Source: a virus
Reading direction: 5' to 3' (one strand)
Length of the DNA: 25,035 nt
IMG/VR virus record: IMGVR_UViG_3300037796_000048
Coordinates: 1 to 25,035 of that record
Positions within the stretch are counted from its first letter, which is position 1. Every line of letters starts with the position of its first letter. The notes beneath the pieces were generated by a model. That model was not told where the DNA came from. It did no database searches and worked only from the letters and a program-made list of their open reading frames with translations. Positions 14,592 to 21,833 of the stretch are shown here, piece after piece. Made by a program: the position numbers and the translations under genes.

Positions 14592-15482
14592 CTACGTATT
14601 GCCCTGCGCCGCCAGGCGCCAGTCGCCGTAATACATCTCGTAGCGCGCGTGCCACTGCCAGTAGTAGATCCCACCCTCTTCCTGCTGCGGATCGAACCAC
14701 ATCGCGTTCAGTGTCGGCGATTTGCGCATCACGACCAGGATCGGCTTGATCTCCTCGCTGCTGGCGGCCAGATACCAAGCCGCGCTGTCCAACTGCGGAG
14801 AGGTCAGCAGATCGTAATCGCCGCTGTACGGGTTTTTCTCATTGTTGGCGGTATCGTATGCTTTGGGGTTACCGACGATCTGGAACGCGGTCCGCTTCAG
14901 GTCCGGCGCGCAGACCAGAAGGTCGTGGTTGTAGTTGACGTACTCGCCCTGATCATCCACGAATTTCTGCGCCGCCACCTCGACCGTCTCGAAGTTATCC
15001 AGCGAGAGCGCCAGCGTGAACTCGTTGTCCTGGTTTGTCTGGTAGTGGGCACCCTCGTCCACGTGGTCGTTGTCGAAGAAGTGCTGACCGTCGTAGCAGA
15101 GCCCATACGTCGCGCTGTCCCCGCCGTTCAACACCGTGAAGACACGGTTGTTGATATGCTTGTCGAAGTTGCGCCCGGCCTGCCGCGCCTGCGTCTCCAG
15201 CGAGTCGGTTTGGTCGTCATCGATGGCATTCTGGCTGATCTTGACCGTCACATACCAGTCCTGCGGTTTGACCGCAATGTTTTTCTCGATCATATCCTGA
15301 ATGACCTGTGGGTTCTTGGTCGGCATCGGCGCCGAGCCCAGGTCCACTACATCCATCGAGCCGCTGTCCATCTGCACCATCTGCGCGATGCGCCGCCACG
15401 TCTGCGGCGCATCCTTGAATGCGCTCAGAAAGCCGGTCTTCACCCCGACCGTCAAATGCTTTGGAACATTGCCTGTTAACAT
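14592..15482 (-). CDS. Major capsid protein, Mu gpT-like
   Basis: A 296-residue major head subunit of the Mu gpT family. Typical elements are the N-terminal helix (PKHLTVGVKTGFLSAF), the E-loop region, CYDGQHFFDNDH in the middle (the gpT signature of D-G-x-x-F-F-x-x-x-H), and the C-terminal ILVVMRKSP and YEMYYGDWRLAAQG. The ATG at 15482 has AGGAGG five bases upstream, formed by the edge of a heptamer-type array. It is preceded by the decoration protein and followed within six bases by the CHAT-like gene. No N-terminal prodomain is seen, so cleavage, if it occurs, would be by the separate I-type protease. Confidence 0.9.
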   Translation of the reverse strand: MLTGNVPKHLTVGVKTGFLSAFKDAPQTWRRIAQMVQMDSGSMDVVDLGSAPMPTKNPQVIQDMIEKNIAVKPQDWYVTVKISQNAIDDDQTDSLETQARQAGRNFDKHINNRVFTVLNGGDSATYGLCYDGQHFFDNDHVDEGAHYQTNQDNEFTLALSLDNFETVEVAAQKFVDDQGEYVNYNHDLLVCAPDLKRTAFQIVGNPKAYDTANNEKNPYSGDYDLLTSPQLDSAAWYLAASSEEIKPILVVMRKSPTLNAMWFDPQQEEGGIYYWQWHARYEMYYGDWRLAAQGNT

Positions 15483-15488
15483 ATCCTC

Positions 15489-15519
15489 CTCCTACTTCCT
15501 ACTTCCTACTTCCTACTTA
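15489..15519 (-). repeat. Heptamer repeat array 4 (TACTTCC variant)
   Basis: Four units of the variant TACTTCC fill the gap between decoration protein and capsid genes. On the - strand (GGAAGTA) the array leads straight into the AGGAGGAGG Shine-Dalgarno of the capsid gene. Confidence 0.85.
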
Positions 15520-15531
15520 TTTCTTACCGGC

Positions 15532-15996
15532 CTACGCGCCAGAGCAGACGTTCGGCGTGCTCAGTCGCACGTATGCGTAGCCATCACGCACCCGATGCAA
15601 CTTTCCAATCTCCGGGTTGTCCGCCGCCGTCTCGCTTAGCGTGTCGCTGTCGCTCATATACACCGTCTTACCCAGATCGGCGTTGTCGAATACGCTGGAC
15701 TTGAACCCGACGATGGTCGGCTGGACGTAAACCTCGATCTCGCTGTCGATGTCGCTCTCAGAGGCGCCGCTTTCGATGCTCTTCTCCTCGGCTGCGATTC
15801 CCACGAAAACATCAGTCGCCGCCACCGCCTCGTCCCCATCGTCCCAGTGCCAGAGTTTGGTCGTATCCTTGCTCTGGTTGATCAGCATCGGGTGGCCCTT
15901 GTAGATCGTCTGCGCCCCCGAACTGCTCAGATGAAACGTCTCCACATACGCCTCGCCCCAGATGCGCAAGGGCGCGTTGCCTGTCAAATCAGCCAT
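15532..15996 (-). CDS. Head decoration protein-like
   Basis: A 154-residue beta-rich acidic protein just before the major capsid gene. Pattern GAQTIYKGHPMLINQ, then VFVGIAAEEKSIESG, then VYVQPTIVGFKS resembles the DUF2190/decoration family that stabilises the expanded capsid. The ATG at 15996 has GGAGG seven bases upstream, which is the end of a heptamer array. Location and size agree with a capsid-decorating or capsid-stabilising role. Confidence 0.75.
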   Translation of the reverse strand: MADLTGNAPLRIWGEAYVETFHLSSSGAQTIYKGHPMLINQSKDTTKLWHWDDGDEAVAATDVFVGIAAEEKSIESGASESDIDSEIEVYVQPTIVGFKSSVFDNADLGKTVYMSDSDTLSETAADNPEIGKLHRVRDGYAYVRLSTPNVCSGA

Positions 15997-16002
15997 CGTT
16001 AT

Positions 16003-16044
16003 TCCTCCCTACTCCCTACTCCCTACTTCTTACTCCCTATTCCC
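16003..16044 (-). repeat. Heptamer repeat array 5
   Basis: About five to six units (CCTCCCTACTCCCTACTCCC and onward, then TACTTCT, TACTCCC, TATTCCC). It contains the stop codon of the protease-scaffold gene and gives the Shine-Dalgarno of the decoration gene. It is the longest array in the window. Confidence 0.88.
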
Positions 16045-17263
16045 GATCCTCAAACTCCGTCAGATCGTACTCGCTCATCTCGCCGAGCTCGGCCGCGTTG
16101 ATCTCAAAGAACTCCTCAAGGTCGTGACCGGCCTCCAGCCAACTTTCCAAATGCTTGCGCATCCCTGCCGGCAACTCCTGAGCACCGCCCTGCCCCTCGC
16201 GGCTGCTGCCACGCTCAGAGAGATCCACGTAGCCCGCCTCCAGCACCTCCCGCCAGGCCTCGCGCTCATCCTCGTCCATCTGCGCCATCAGTTCCGCCAC
16301 CTGCTCCGGGTCCGCCGCCAGATTGACCTCCTCGGCGAATTCCGTCAATTCGGTAACCGTCTCGCGCTCGGCCAGATAGGCAGCCTCCACCTCTTCCCGC
16401 ACCTGCTCGCGCAGTTCTGCGCGGGTACGCTCCTCCTCCTCCATCTCCGCCAGGACCTCCTCGCGGATCTGCTCCCTCAGTTCCTCCTCGTTCACAGCCT
16501 CCTCCTCTCCGTTACTTGCCTGCTGATCCAGGACCTCTTCCTCCGCATCCTCCTCCGCCGCCTCGACCTGCTCGAACACGCCGCGCACGGCGCTGACGAT
16601 GCGCTCAATCAAACTCTCCTGTAATTCCATCGTATAGCCTCCCTCGGCCAACTCCACCGGTTGCAAACCCTTCACCGCCGGGAAATTGACCAGACTGATG
16701 CTCTTCAAAACCTGCCGCGCCGTGTCGATCGTCGCGCTCAGGTACCGGTACACCCGCTCCCCGACCAACTCCTCGCCCAGCGAGTTCCAGTCCACCCGCG
16801 CCAGCAGTCGGTCGCCGCGCCGCCAAACCTCCGTCACCCAGCCCGCGGCCTCGCCTTTTTCGTGATCGACGTCGATCGGCACCTCCTGACCCGCCGCGCC
16901 AGCCTTGAAGTTCGCCACCAGCGCCGCCAGGTCCTCGCGCGTCACCTCCACCTCACGCCCGTGCGCGTCCGTGAACACGCCCACCCGCAGGAACTCGACC
17001 GGCTGGCCCTCCTGGAGGTGCGCCTCGGCGAACAGGAACTCCCCGGCCTCGGCATCCTCCTCCTTCTTCACCCAGCGCCCATCCTCGACCTCGTACAGAT
17101 CCTTGAACCGCGCGATAGCCGCCGCCCAGGGATTCTCTGGCCCGTCCTCCGCCTCCTCCATCGCGTCGGCCCACCCCGCGATCACGTTCGCCTGCTCCAG
17201 CGTCACCCGCGGCTCGATCCCCTTGATCGCCTCGTTTACCTCGTCCCACTCGCTGTATGGCAT
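16037..17263 (-). CDS. ChaB-like, Mu I-type protease and scaffold fusion
   Basis: A 408-residue head maturation protein with three parts. Residues about 1-70 look like a ChaB domain (ANVIAGWADAME, PWAAAIARFKDLYEVEDGRW). Residues about 88-208 match the Mu gpI protease family: VPIDVDHEKGEAAGW (Asp133, His134), VYRYLSATID, and SLVNFPAVKGLQPVEL. Residues about 215-408 are highly acidic and coiled-coil, the internal scaffold around which the procapsid builds. In Mu the scaffold is made from a nested start in the same gene; METs near the junction (YTMELQES, about residue 212) may serve here. The ATG at 17263 has GGGGTG upstream. Confidence 0.88.
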   Translation of the reverse strand: MPYSEWDEVNEAIKGIEPRVTLEQANVIAGWADAMEEAEDGPENPWAAAIARFKDLYEVEDGRWVKKEEDAEAGEFLFAEAHLQEGQPVEFLRVGVFTDAHGREVEVTREDLAALVANFKAGAAGQEVPIDVDHEKGEAAGWVTEVWRRGDRLLARVDWNSLGEELVGERVYRYLSATIDTARQVLKSISLVNFPAVKGLQPVELAEGGYTMELQESLIERIVSAVRGVFEQVEAAEEDAEEEVLDQQASNGEEEAVNEEELREQIREEVLAEMEEEERTRAELREQVREEVEAAYLAERETVTELTEFAEEVNLAADPEQVAELMAQMDEDEREAWREVLEAGYVDLSERGSSREGQGGAQELPAGMRKHLESWLEAGHDLEEFFEINAAELGEMSEYDLTEFEDRE

Positions 17264-17272
17264 AAATCACCC

Positions 17273-17713
17273 CTAGCCGACGGAGTCGGCCACCCTCTCC
17301 ACCACATCCAGCCCCACCTGCGCGATCATCGGCTCGATCTTGCCCACGTGCTCGCGCACCACGTCCTCGGTCGTCTGCCACCTGCCGCGATGCACTGGCC
17401 TCTGCTCGCCTTCCTTCTGCACCTTACGCGCGTACGGCATCGCGTTCTCAATCCGCGCCTCGAGCACGTGTCCGCTCACCGTCACCCGCGGCTGCGCCGA
17501 TGTCCAGGCCCGGCCCAGTTCTCGCCTCCGCCGGTAACTGCTGCCCGCAGGCTGGGGCGGGTAATCGGCCGCGTACGTGCCCAGGAGCAGCAAGGCCCTG
17601 TGGACCGTATCCCGCAGATCGTCCCGCAGCCCGCCGGTCGCCTCCTGCTCCAATGCCTCCCGCAGCCGCTCCAACTCCCGCTGGAATTCCTCCAGATTTT
17701 TAATCTCGGTCAT
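17273..17713 (-). CDS. Virion morphogenesis / gp10-like (Mu gpG type) protein
   Basis: A 146-residue protein with an N-terminal coiled coil (EEFQRELERLREALEQEA), then LLLLGTYAADYPPQPAGSSYRRRRELGRAW, VTVSGHVLEARIENAMPYARKVQ, and PVHRGRWQTTEDVVREH. This is the layout of the gpG/HK97 gp10 group of tail completion and neck proteins. It begins with an ATGA overlap with portal-MuF and is followed by the protease gene. Mu genomes place gpG at the same point after gpF. Confidence 0.8.
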   Translation of the reverse strand: MTEIKNLEEFQRELERLREALEQEATGGLRDDLRDTVHRALLLLGTYAADYPPQPAGSSYRRRRELGRAWTSAQPRVTVSGHVLEARIENAMPYARKVQKEGEQRPVHRGRWQTTEDVVREHVGKIEPMIAQVGLDVVERVADSVG

Positions 17714-19713
17714 TGCACTTCACTCAATTGCTTGCCCAGGTATTTCTTCTTCTCCGCACCCACGATCATCTTGTGCAACTCACCGCACCCGTTCACCCGG
17801 CCCCACGGCGTGCTCAGCGGCCGCTTGCACACCCGCTCATCCCGGGCCGTGTACCACACGATCACCCAGTCGCCATTGTCCAGGAGCATCGGGTGCGTGG
17901 AGCACCGACAGCGCGGATGCGCGGGCGCCTTGTAGCGCGTCCTCGGCAGCCCGATCCGCTGGCGCGTGATGTCATTCGCCTCGTCAAACGCGCGCGTCAC
18001 CTCCGTGCTGGCGATCAACTCCGCTCGCCGCGGCCCGAACACCGGCGCCAGCGTCCGCGTCAACTCATCCAACTCCGCGCCCGTCTCGATCCACGAGGCC
18101 ACCGCCTCCCGGACCGCGTTGCGCGTCGTCATCGTCACGTTACTGATCAACTCGCCCGCGTACTGCCGCGCCCAGGCTGCCGCTTCCTCATTCACCCCGG
18201 CCCAATCGACCCCGCCGCCGACTTCCTCCTCCACGTCGTCCGTCGCCATCGAGATCAGGCGCTGCACAGCCTGCACCAGCCGCCCCAGGAACTCCTTCCG
18301 CAGCCGCGCGCTCTCCTCCTGCCAGAACGCGTCGTCGTCCGCCACGTCCCGGTCCCGCTCCACCGCCTCAACCACGCGCTCCTGCTGCTCGTCCAGGAAC
18401 TGGCGTAAATCGTCGCCTAACTCATTCTCAATCCGCGCCCGCTGCTTCCGCCGCCCCTGCTCCGCAAACTCCGCCAGCCCCTCCTCATCCTCATCCTCCA
18501 CGCTCTCCTGCTCGTCTACTCCATACTCCCTACTCCCTACTCCCGCCGTTGGCATTCCGGTTCTCTTCCTGATCCAATTCTCATCCTCCGGCGTCCACGT
18601 CAGCAAGTCGCCCACCTGCTGCAGCCAGTTGCCCAATTGCCCCAGCGCGGGCTTCTCTACCTTCGTGTGCGTCAGGCGCGCCCGGCCCTTGATCTGCGGG
18701 TTGTACTGCAGCAACCGCGGCACTGCGAAGCGGTTGACCACGCTCGCCAGCCGGTCCAGCGTCCCGTCCGTGGCCATCAAAAAGAGCTGCGATTTGTCGC
18801 TCCCCAGCGCCCACGAGCCGGTCTGGCCCGTGCCCAAATTGATGAAGTCCGCCAGCATTGTTTGGAGCATCAGCAGCCGATAATACCGAATCGTGCTCAA
18901 TAGCGCCTCGGCGTTGGTGTTGCTCACGCTGGTCAACGAGAAATTCACGCCGCTCGGCACGCTCACGTACTGCTTCGCGTCCACCGCGAGCGCCTGGCCC
19001 ACGCTCTCGACCTGGCTCTGGTCCTCGCTGCTCGGCTTCTCCTCGAACTCGAAAGTCGGCAGCCCCACGAACGACCGCTGCCAGCCGATACCGTTGATGA
19101 TCTGCAGATTTTTCAAGTAATACCAGGTCTCATAGAGCGATTCCAGCAGCGCCAGCCCCTCCGGATTCCCCCCGTCCCGCTGGAACGTGAAATGGAGGCT
19201 CTTCTGGATCGGGATCGTGATCTCCTCGTAGTCCGGCGCCGGGCGCTGCACCAGCGCCTGGAGCCCGCCGGTCTCGTCGAACTGCCACTTGTGGAAGGAA
19301 CTCTGCCGGCGCACGGCCCACTTCCGCCAGCCGATATAACCCTCGCGCTCCTCGCGCCGCTTGTAGCAGATCTCCAGCCAGGACCAGCCGAACATCACGC
19401 ACGTCAGCGCGTCCTCGATGGCGTCGGCGGGCGTATGGCTCATATCGTGCAGACAATCGTCCAGAAAATCCGCCGCCGCCCGGTCCTCCGCGCTCTCACT
19501 CTCCGGCTCGAAGTACCACTGGGCGGTGCGAGAAAGCATCACCAGCGCGTTCCACATCGTTCGGATCGTCGGATCGCGCCTGCGCATCTCATCATACACA
19601 TCATACACTGCGGGCCACTCCAATTTTGATGTATAAGACTCGGAGACCTGCCCCGCGAACTCCAGTAGCCCCGTCCTTCCGACCTCATTCATCGTCAGCG
19701 GTATCCGTACCAT
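17710..19713 (-). CDS. Portal protein (DUF935/gp29-like) fused to MuF-type head protein
   Basis: A 667-residue fusion. Residues about 1-375 are a Mu gp29-like portal (RRRDPTIRTMWNALVMLSRTAQW, GWSWLEICYKRR, FINLGTGQTGSWALGSDKSQ). From about residue 405 a long acidic helical linker leads to a MuF-like head morphogenesis domain (VTMTTRNAVREAVASWIE, AELIASTEVTRAFDEAN). Near the end, HPRCRC comes before WYTARDERVC, the reverse of the usual order. The ATG at 19713 is chosen, with GGGAG four bases upstream; an upstream GTG at 19755 lacks a Shine-Dalgarno. A heptamer array (18515-18544) is inserted in frame in the linker at about residue 390-400. In Mu these two proteins are separate. Confidence 0.9.
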   Translation of the reverse strand: MVRIPLTMNEVGRTGLLEFAGQVSESYTSKLEWPAVYDVYDEMRRRDPTIRTMWNALVMLSRTAQWYFEPESESAEDRAAADFLDDCLHDMSHTPADAIEDALTCVMFGWSWLEICYKRREEREGYIGWRKWAVRRQSSFHKWQFDETGGLQALVQRPAPDYEEITIPIQKSLHFTFQRDGGNPEGLALLESLYETWYYLKNLQIINGIGWQRSFVGLPTFEFEEKPSSEDQSQVESVGQALAVDAKQYVSVPSGVNFSLTSVSNTNAEALLSTIRYYRLLMLQTMLADFINLGTGQTGSWALGSDKSQLFLMATDGTLDRLASVVNRFAVPRLLQYNPQIKGRARLTHTKVEKPALGQLGNWLQQVGDLLTWTPEDENWIRKRTGMPTAGVGSREYGVDEQESVEDEDEEGLAEFAEQGRRKQRARIENELGDDLRQFLDEQQERVVEAVERDRDVADDDAFWQEESARLRKEFLGRLVQAVQRLISMATDDVEEEVGGGVDWAGVNEEAAAWARQYAGELISNVTMTTRNAVREAVASWIETGAELDELTRTLAPVFGPRRAELIASTEVTRAFDEANDITRQRIGLPRTRYKAPAHPRCRCSTHPMLLDNGDWVIVWYTARDERVCKRPLSTPWGRVNGCGELHKMIVGAEKKKYLGKQLSEVQ
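18515..18544 (-). repeat. Heptamer repeat array 6, in-frame within portal-MuF
   Basis: Four units (TACTCCATACTCCCTACTCC and onward) inside the coding sequence. On the - strand it encodes GVGSREYGVDE between the portal and MuF parts. The unit is seven bases, so three units give seven codons. The array keeps the frame open. Confidence 0.9.
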
Positions 19714-19770
19714 CTCTCTCCCAATGTTTAGTCCGCTTACCCAACTGGTCAACACATTTAACGCTCAACG

Positions 19771-19941
19771 TGGTATACTTACCATTGAGCAACCAACTCA
19801 TCGGCAGGGGCGTTTTTGCGTTTCTGGCACAATCGCATACAATACACCTGTGAGCCCGTGGTGGAATGCGCCCCGTCGAGTTGGTTGCTCCCGGAAGCGC
19901 GAAAGCCGCGGGCTCGCGCCATCGAGTAAAGGAGCAACCAG
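19771..19941 (+). promoter_or_regulatory. Promoter and structured leader of the 82-aa gene
   Basis: TGG-TATACT (19771-19779) is an extended -10 promoter, so RNA would begin near 19786. Immediately after it is GAGCAACCAACTC (19787-19799). Its perfect inverted partner is GAGTTGGTTGCTC (19878-19890). A third segment, GGAGCAACCA (19931-19940), covers the Shine-Dalgarno and is complementary to TGGTTGCTCC (19882-19891). The middle segment can therefore pair either with the 5' end (13 bp, leaving the ribosome site free) or with the ribosome site (10 bp). A small GC-rich hairpin lies between (about 19897-19919). A second weaker promoter (TTGCGT 19816, TACAAT 19838) would make RNA lacking the first segment. 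The repeats could instead be DNA operators. Confidence 0.55.
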
Positions 19942-20190
19942 ATGAAGACCCGTAGCATCGATCCGAGCCTCGTCACCGTCGAACTCACCGCTCACGAGTG
20001 CGACCTCATCGCCCGCGCCCTTTACGCCCACACCGACCGCGCGGTCGAAACCGACGCCCAACTTAGCCAGATTCAATCCCTCTCCGATTCCTTCGAGCTC
20101 GCCTCCATCCTCGCCGCCGCCCTCTCCCACCTGCCGATGGATACCGTCACACGCCTCCGCGAAGAACTGAAGCCCTCCATCCTCGCCTGA
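19942..20190 (+). CDS. Small helical protein, antisense moron-like gene
   Basis: An 82-residue mainly helical protein (VELTAHECDLIARALYAHTD, then LADSFELAS-like helix and TRLREELKPS). No family is recognised. It is the only + strand gene within the late region. The ATG at 19942 has AAAGGAG seven bases upstream, so the start is clear. It has its own promoter and leader, diverges from the portal gene and converges with terminase, whose stop is 15 bases away. Such isolated small genes are typical phage morons or small regulators. The Shine-Dalgarno is in an inverted repeat, implying translational or transcriptional control. Function unknown. Confidence 0.75.
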   Translation: MKTRSIDPSLVTVELTAHECDLIARALYAHTDRAVETDAQLSQIQSLSDSFELASILAAALSHLPMDTVTRLREELKPSILA

Positions 20191-20198
20191 TCTCCCCC

Positions 20199-20235
20199 GT
20201 CTGGTCATCCTAAGCCCTTCGAGGGATGACCAGAC
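20199..20235. repeat. Palindromic repeat element, copy 2 / terminator-like hairpin
   Basis: GTCTGGTCATCC (20199-20210) and GGATGACCAGAC (20224-20235) form a perfect 12-bp stem with a 13-base loop. The inner 27 bases (20204-20230) match copy 1 at 11603-11629 in 22 positions. It stands between the convergent 82-aa and terminase genes and can act as a terminator in both directions, though T-tracts are lacking. It also encodes the last codons of terminase (HPSKGLG and stop). Confidence 0.85.
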
Positions 20236-21833
20236 AATTCCCTCGCCATCTCACTGAATCCCGCCCCGCCGATCTCCCCAAACGCATCCCACCGGCTGCG
20301 CACGTCCGGCGCCTGAGGCACGTCAGAGAAGGCCACCACCGCCGGGAGCATCTGCACCGCCCCGCTCACCGCGTCCACCTGATCGTCGTGCTGCCCCCGC
20401 GGGAACGCCAGTGCCTCCGCAATAAAATCATCGTTCCACGGCGCCCGCACCATCGCCACCAGCCCGTCCTCAATCCGGCTGGCCCACACGTTGGCCCGCA
20501 CTTCCTTGTTTCCTACCTTGCGCGGGTCCACGCCAGAGATCGGCACGCCCGCCAGGGCCTCGTCGCGCTGCAACTCCTGGAAGTAGCCGCCCTGCTGACC
20601 GCTCACCTCAATGCCCTGCTCCACCTCGGCCCCGTCGCGCTGCATCGTCGCCACCATCCGCGGCCTCGCATCCGCCCACGGCCCCGGGAACCGCGCTATA
20701 TCTAAAATGTACAGCCGCCCCTCAGAGGAGCGACCGACCTTCGCGCCGACGATGTAATCCGCGCTCTCGCGCCCGCTCACGGCCAGATCCCAGTAGCGCG
20801 CCACCCGCAAGCCCTCCGGCGCCTGATCGACAACCGGGATCTCGTTCGCCTTAATCAGCGCCCCTTCCAGTTGGCGCGGTCGCTGCTGGTACAGCGCGTC
20901 CCAATCGTAGCCGCCCAGGTTGGCACGGATCGCATCCAGCGCCTCCCGGTCGAATTTCCCCGCCCACAGCGCCTCGCCCGGCTCCCGCCCCAGCGGATCG
21001 CGGCTGATCCAATAGCCCTGCTGCACCGCCTCCTTCACCTGCTCCTGGAACGCCTCCTCGTCGCCATCCGGCTGCGCCCACTCCTCCGCCAGCGCCGGGA
21101 GCGAGAGGATCTCCCACCGGTCGCCACCCTCCAGCATCCGCCGGATCAGGCGCCCCGCCAAATCATCCGAGTGCCAGCGCTGATGCATCAGCACAATCGC
21201 GCCCGCCTCCTCCAGTCGTGTGTAGAGCGTGCTCCGATACCACGCATCTACCTTGTCCCGCGTTGCCTGCGATTCCGCGTCGTTGCGATCCTTGAACGGA
21301 TCATCAATCACGGCCAGGTCCGCCCCCCGCCCAATGATCGAGCCGCCCACGCCCGCCGCCACCAGCCCGCCCCGGTGACCCTCGATATTCCAGGCGTCCA
21401 CCGCCCGGCTTTCCGTCGAGAGCAACACCGGCTCCTGCTGGCTGCTCCGCGCCCCGAAAACCGCCTGGAATGGCGTATCCTTCACGATCTCCCGCACCCC
21501 GCGAGAGAAATCGTACGCCAGCGAGCCCGTGCAACTGGAGAGAATCACCCGCTTGTCCGGATTCCGCCCCAGGAACCAGGCCGGGAACCGTTTGGAGACC
21601 AACTCACTCTTGCCGTGACGCGGGGGCATAAACACCATCAGCCGCCCGATGCCCTCCTCGCCGCCGGTCCGCACGTACCGCTCCACCTCCTCCAGGTACT
21701 CGGCCAGCAGCCGATGCACCCCCGCCGCCTGGTACCGCCGGTACGTGTACCACGCAAACGCGATCAAATCCCGCCGCGCCAACTCCCGGCGAGCAAGTTC
21801 CTTTCTGGTCTCCTCCACGCGATCGTTAGTCAT
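20205..21833 (-). CDS. terL: Terminase large subunit
   Basis: A 542-residue ATPase and nuclease that cuts concatemeric DNA and drives it into the procapsid through the portal. Walker A is PPRHGKSE (residues 70-77) and Walker B VIDDP (175-179). The C-terminal RNase H-like nuclease has its acidic residues in RYWDLAVSG (Asp) and in HDDQVDA near the end. The ATG at 21833 overlaps the small subunit stop by eight bases; an in-frame ATG at 21842 is equally possible, and a TTG at 21857 is less likely. The C-terminal HPSKGLG is encoded by palindromic repeat copy 2. Full-length and apparently active. Confidence 0.95.
   Translation of the reverse strand: MTNDRVEETRKELARRELARRDLIAFAWYTYRRYQAAGVHRLLAEYLEEVERYVRTGGEEGIGRLMVFMPPRHGKSELVSKRFPAWFLGRNPDKRVILSSCTGSLAYDFSRGVREIVKDTPFQAVFGARSSQQEPVLLSTESRAVDAWNIEGHRGGLVAAGVGGSIIGRGADLAVIDDPFKDRNDAESQATRDKVDAWYRSTLYTRLEEAGAIVLMHQRWHSDDLAGRLIRRMLEGGDRWEILSLPALAEEWAQPDGDEEAFQEQVKEAVQQGYWISRDPLGREPGEALWAGKFDREALDAIRANLGGYDWDALYQQRPRQLEGALIKANEIPVVDQAPEGLRVARYWDLAVSGRESADYIVGAKVGRSSEGRLYILDIARFPGPWADARPRMVATMQRDGAEVEQGIEVSGQQGGYFQELQRDEALAGVPISGVDPRKVGNKEVRANVWASRIEDGLVAMVRAPWNDDFIAEALAFPRGQHDDQVDAVSGAVQMLPAVVAFSDVPQAPDVRSRWDAFGEIGGAGFSEMARELSGHPSKGLG

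Noticed and set aside
14587-14778. N-terminal extension of the CHAT-like gene
   Set aside because: It lies wholly inside the capsid gene in another frame and lacks a family match. The ATG at 14586 just after the capsid stop fits the operon.
9001-18544. Heptamer arrays as CRISPR or as short tandem coding repeats
   Set aside because: The unit is seven bases without spacers and mostly lies between genes, so neither explanation fits.
19714-19755. GTG start of portal at 19755 and a - strand promoter (TTGACC, TAAACA) there
   Set aside because: The GTG lacks a Shine-Dalgarno and the -10 match is poor. The ATG at 19713 with GGGAG is better, though a weak portal promoter cannot be ruled out.
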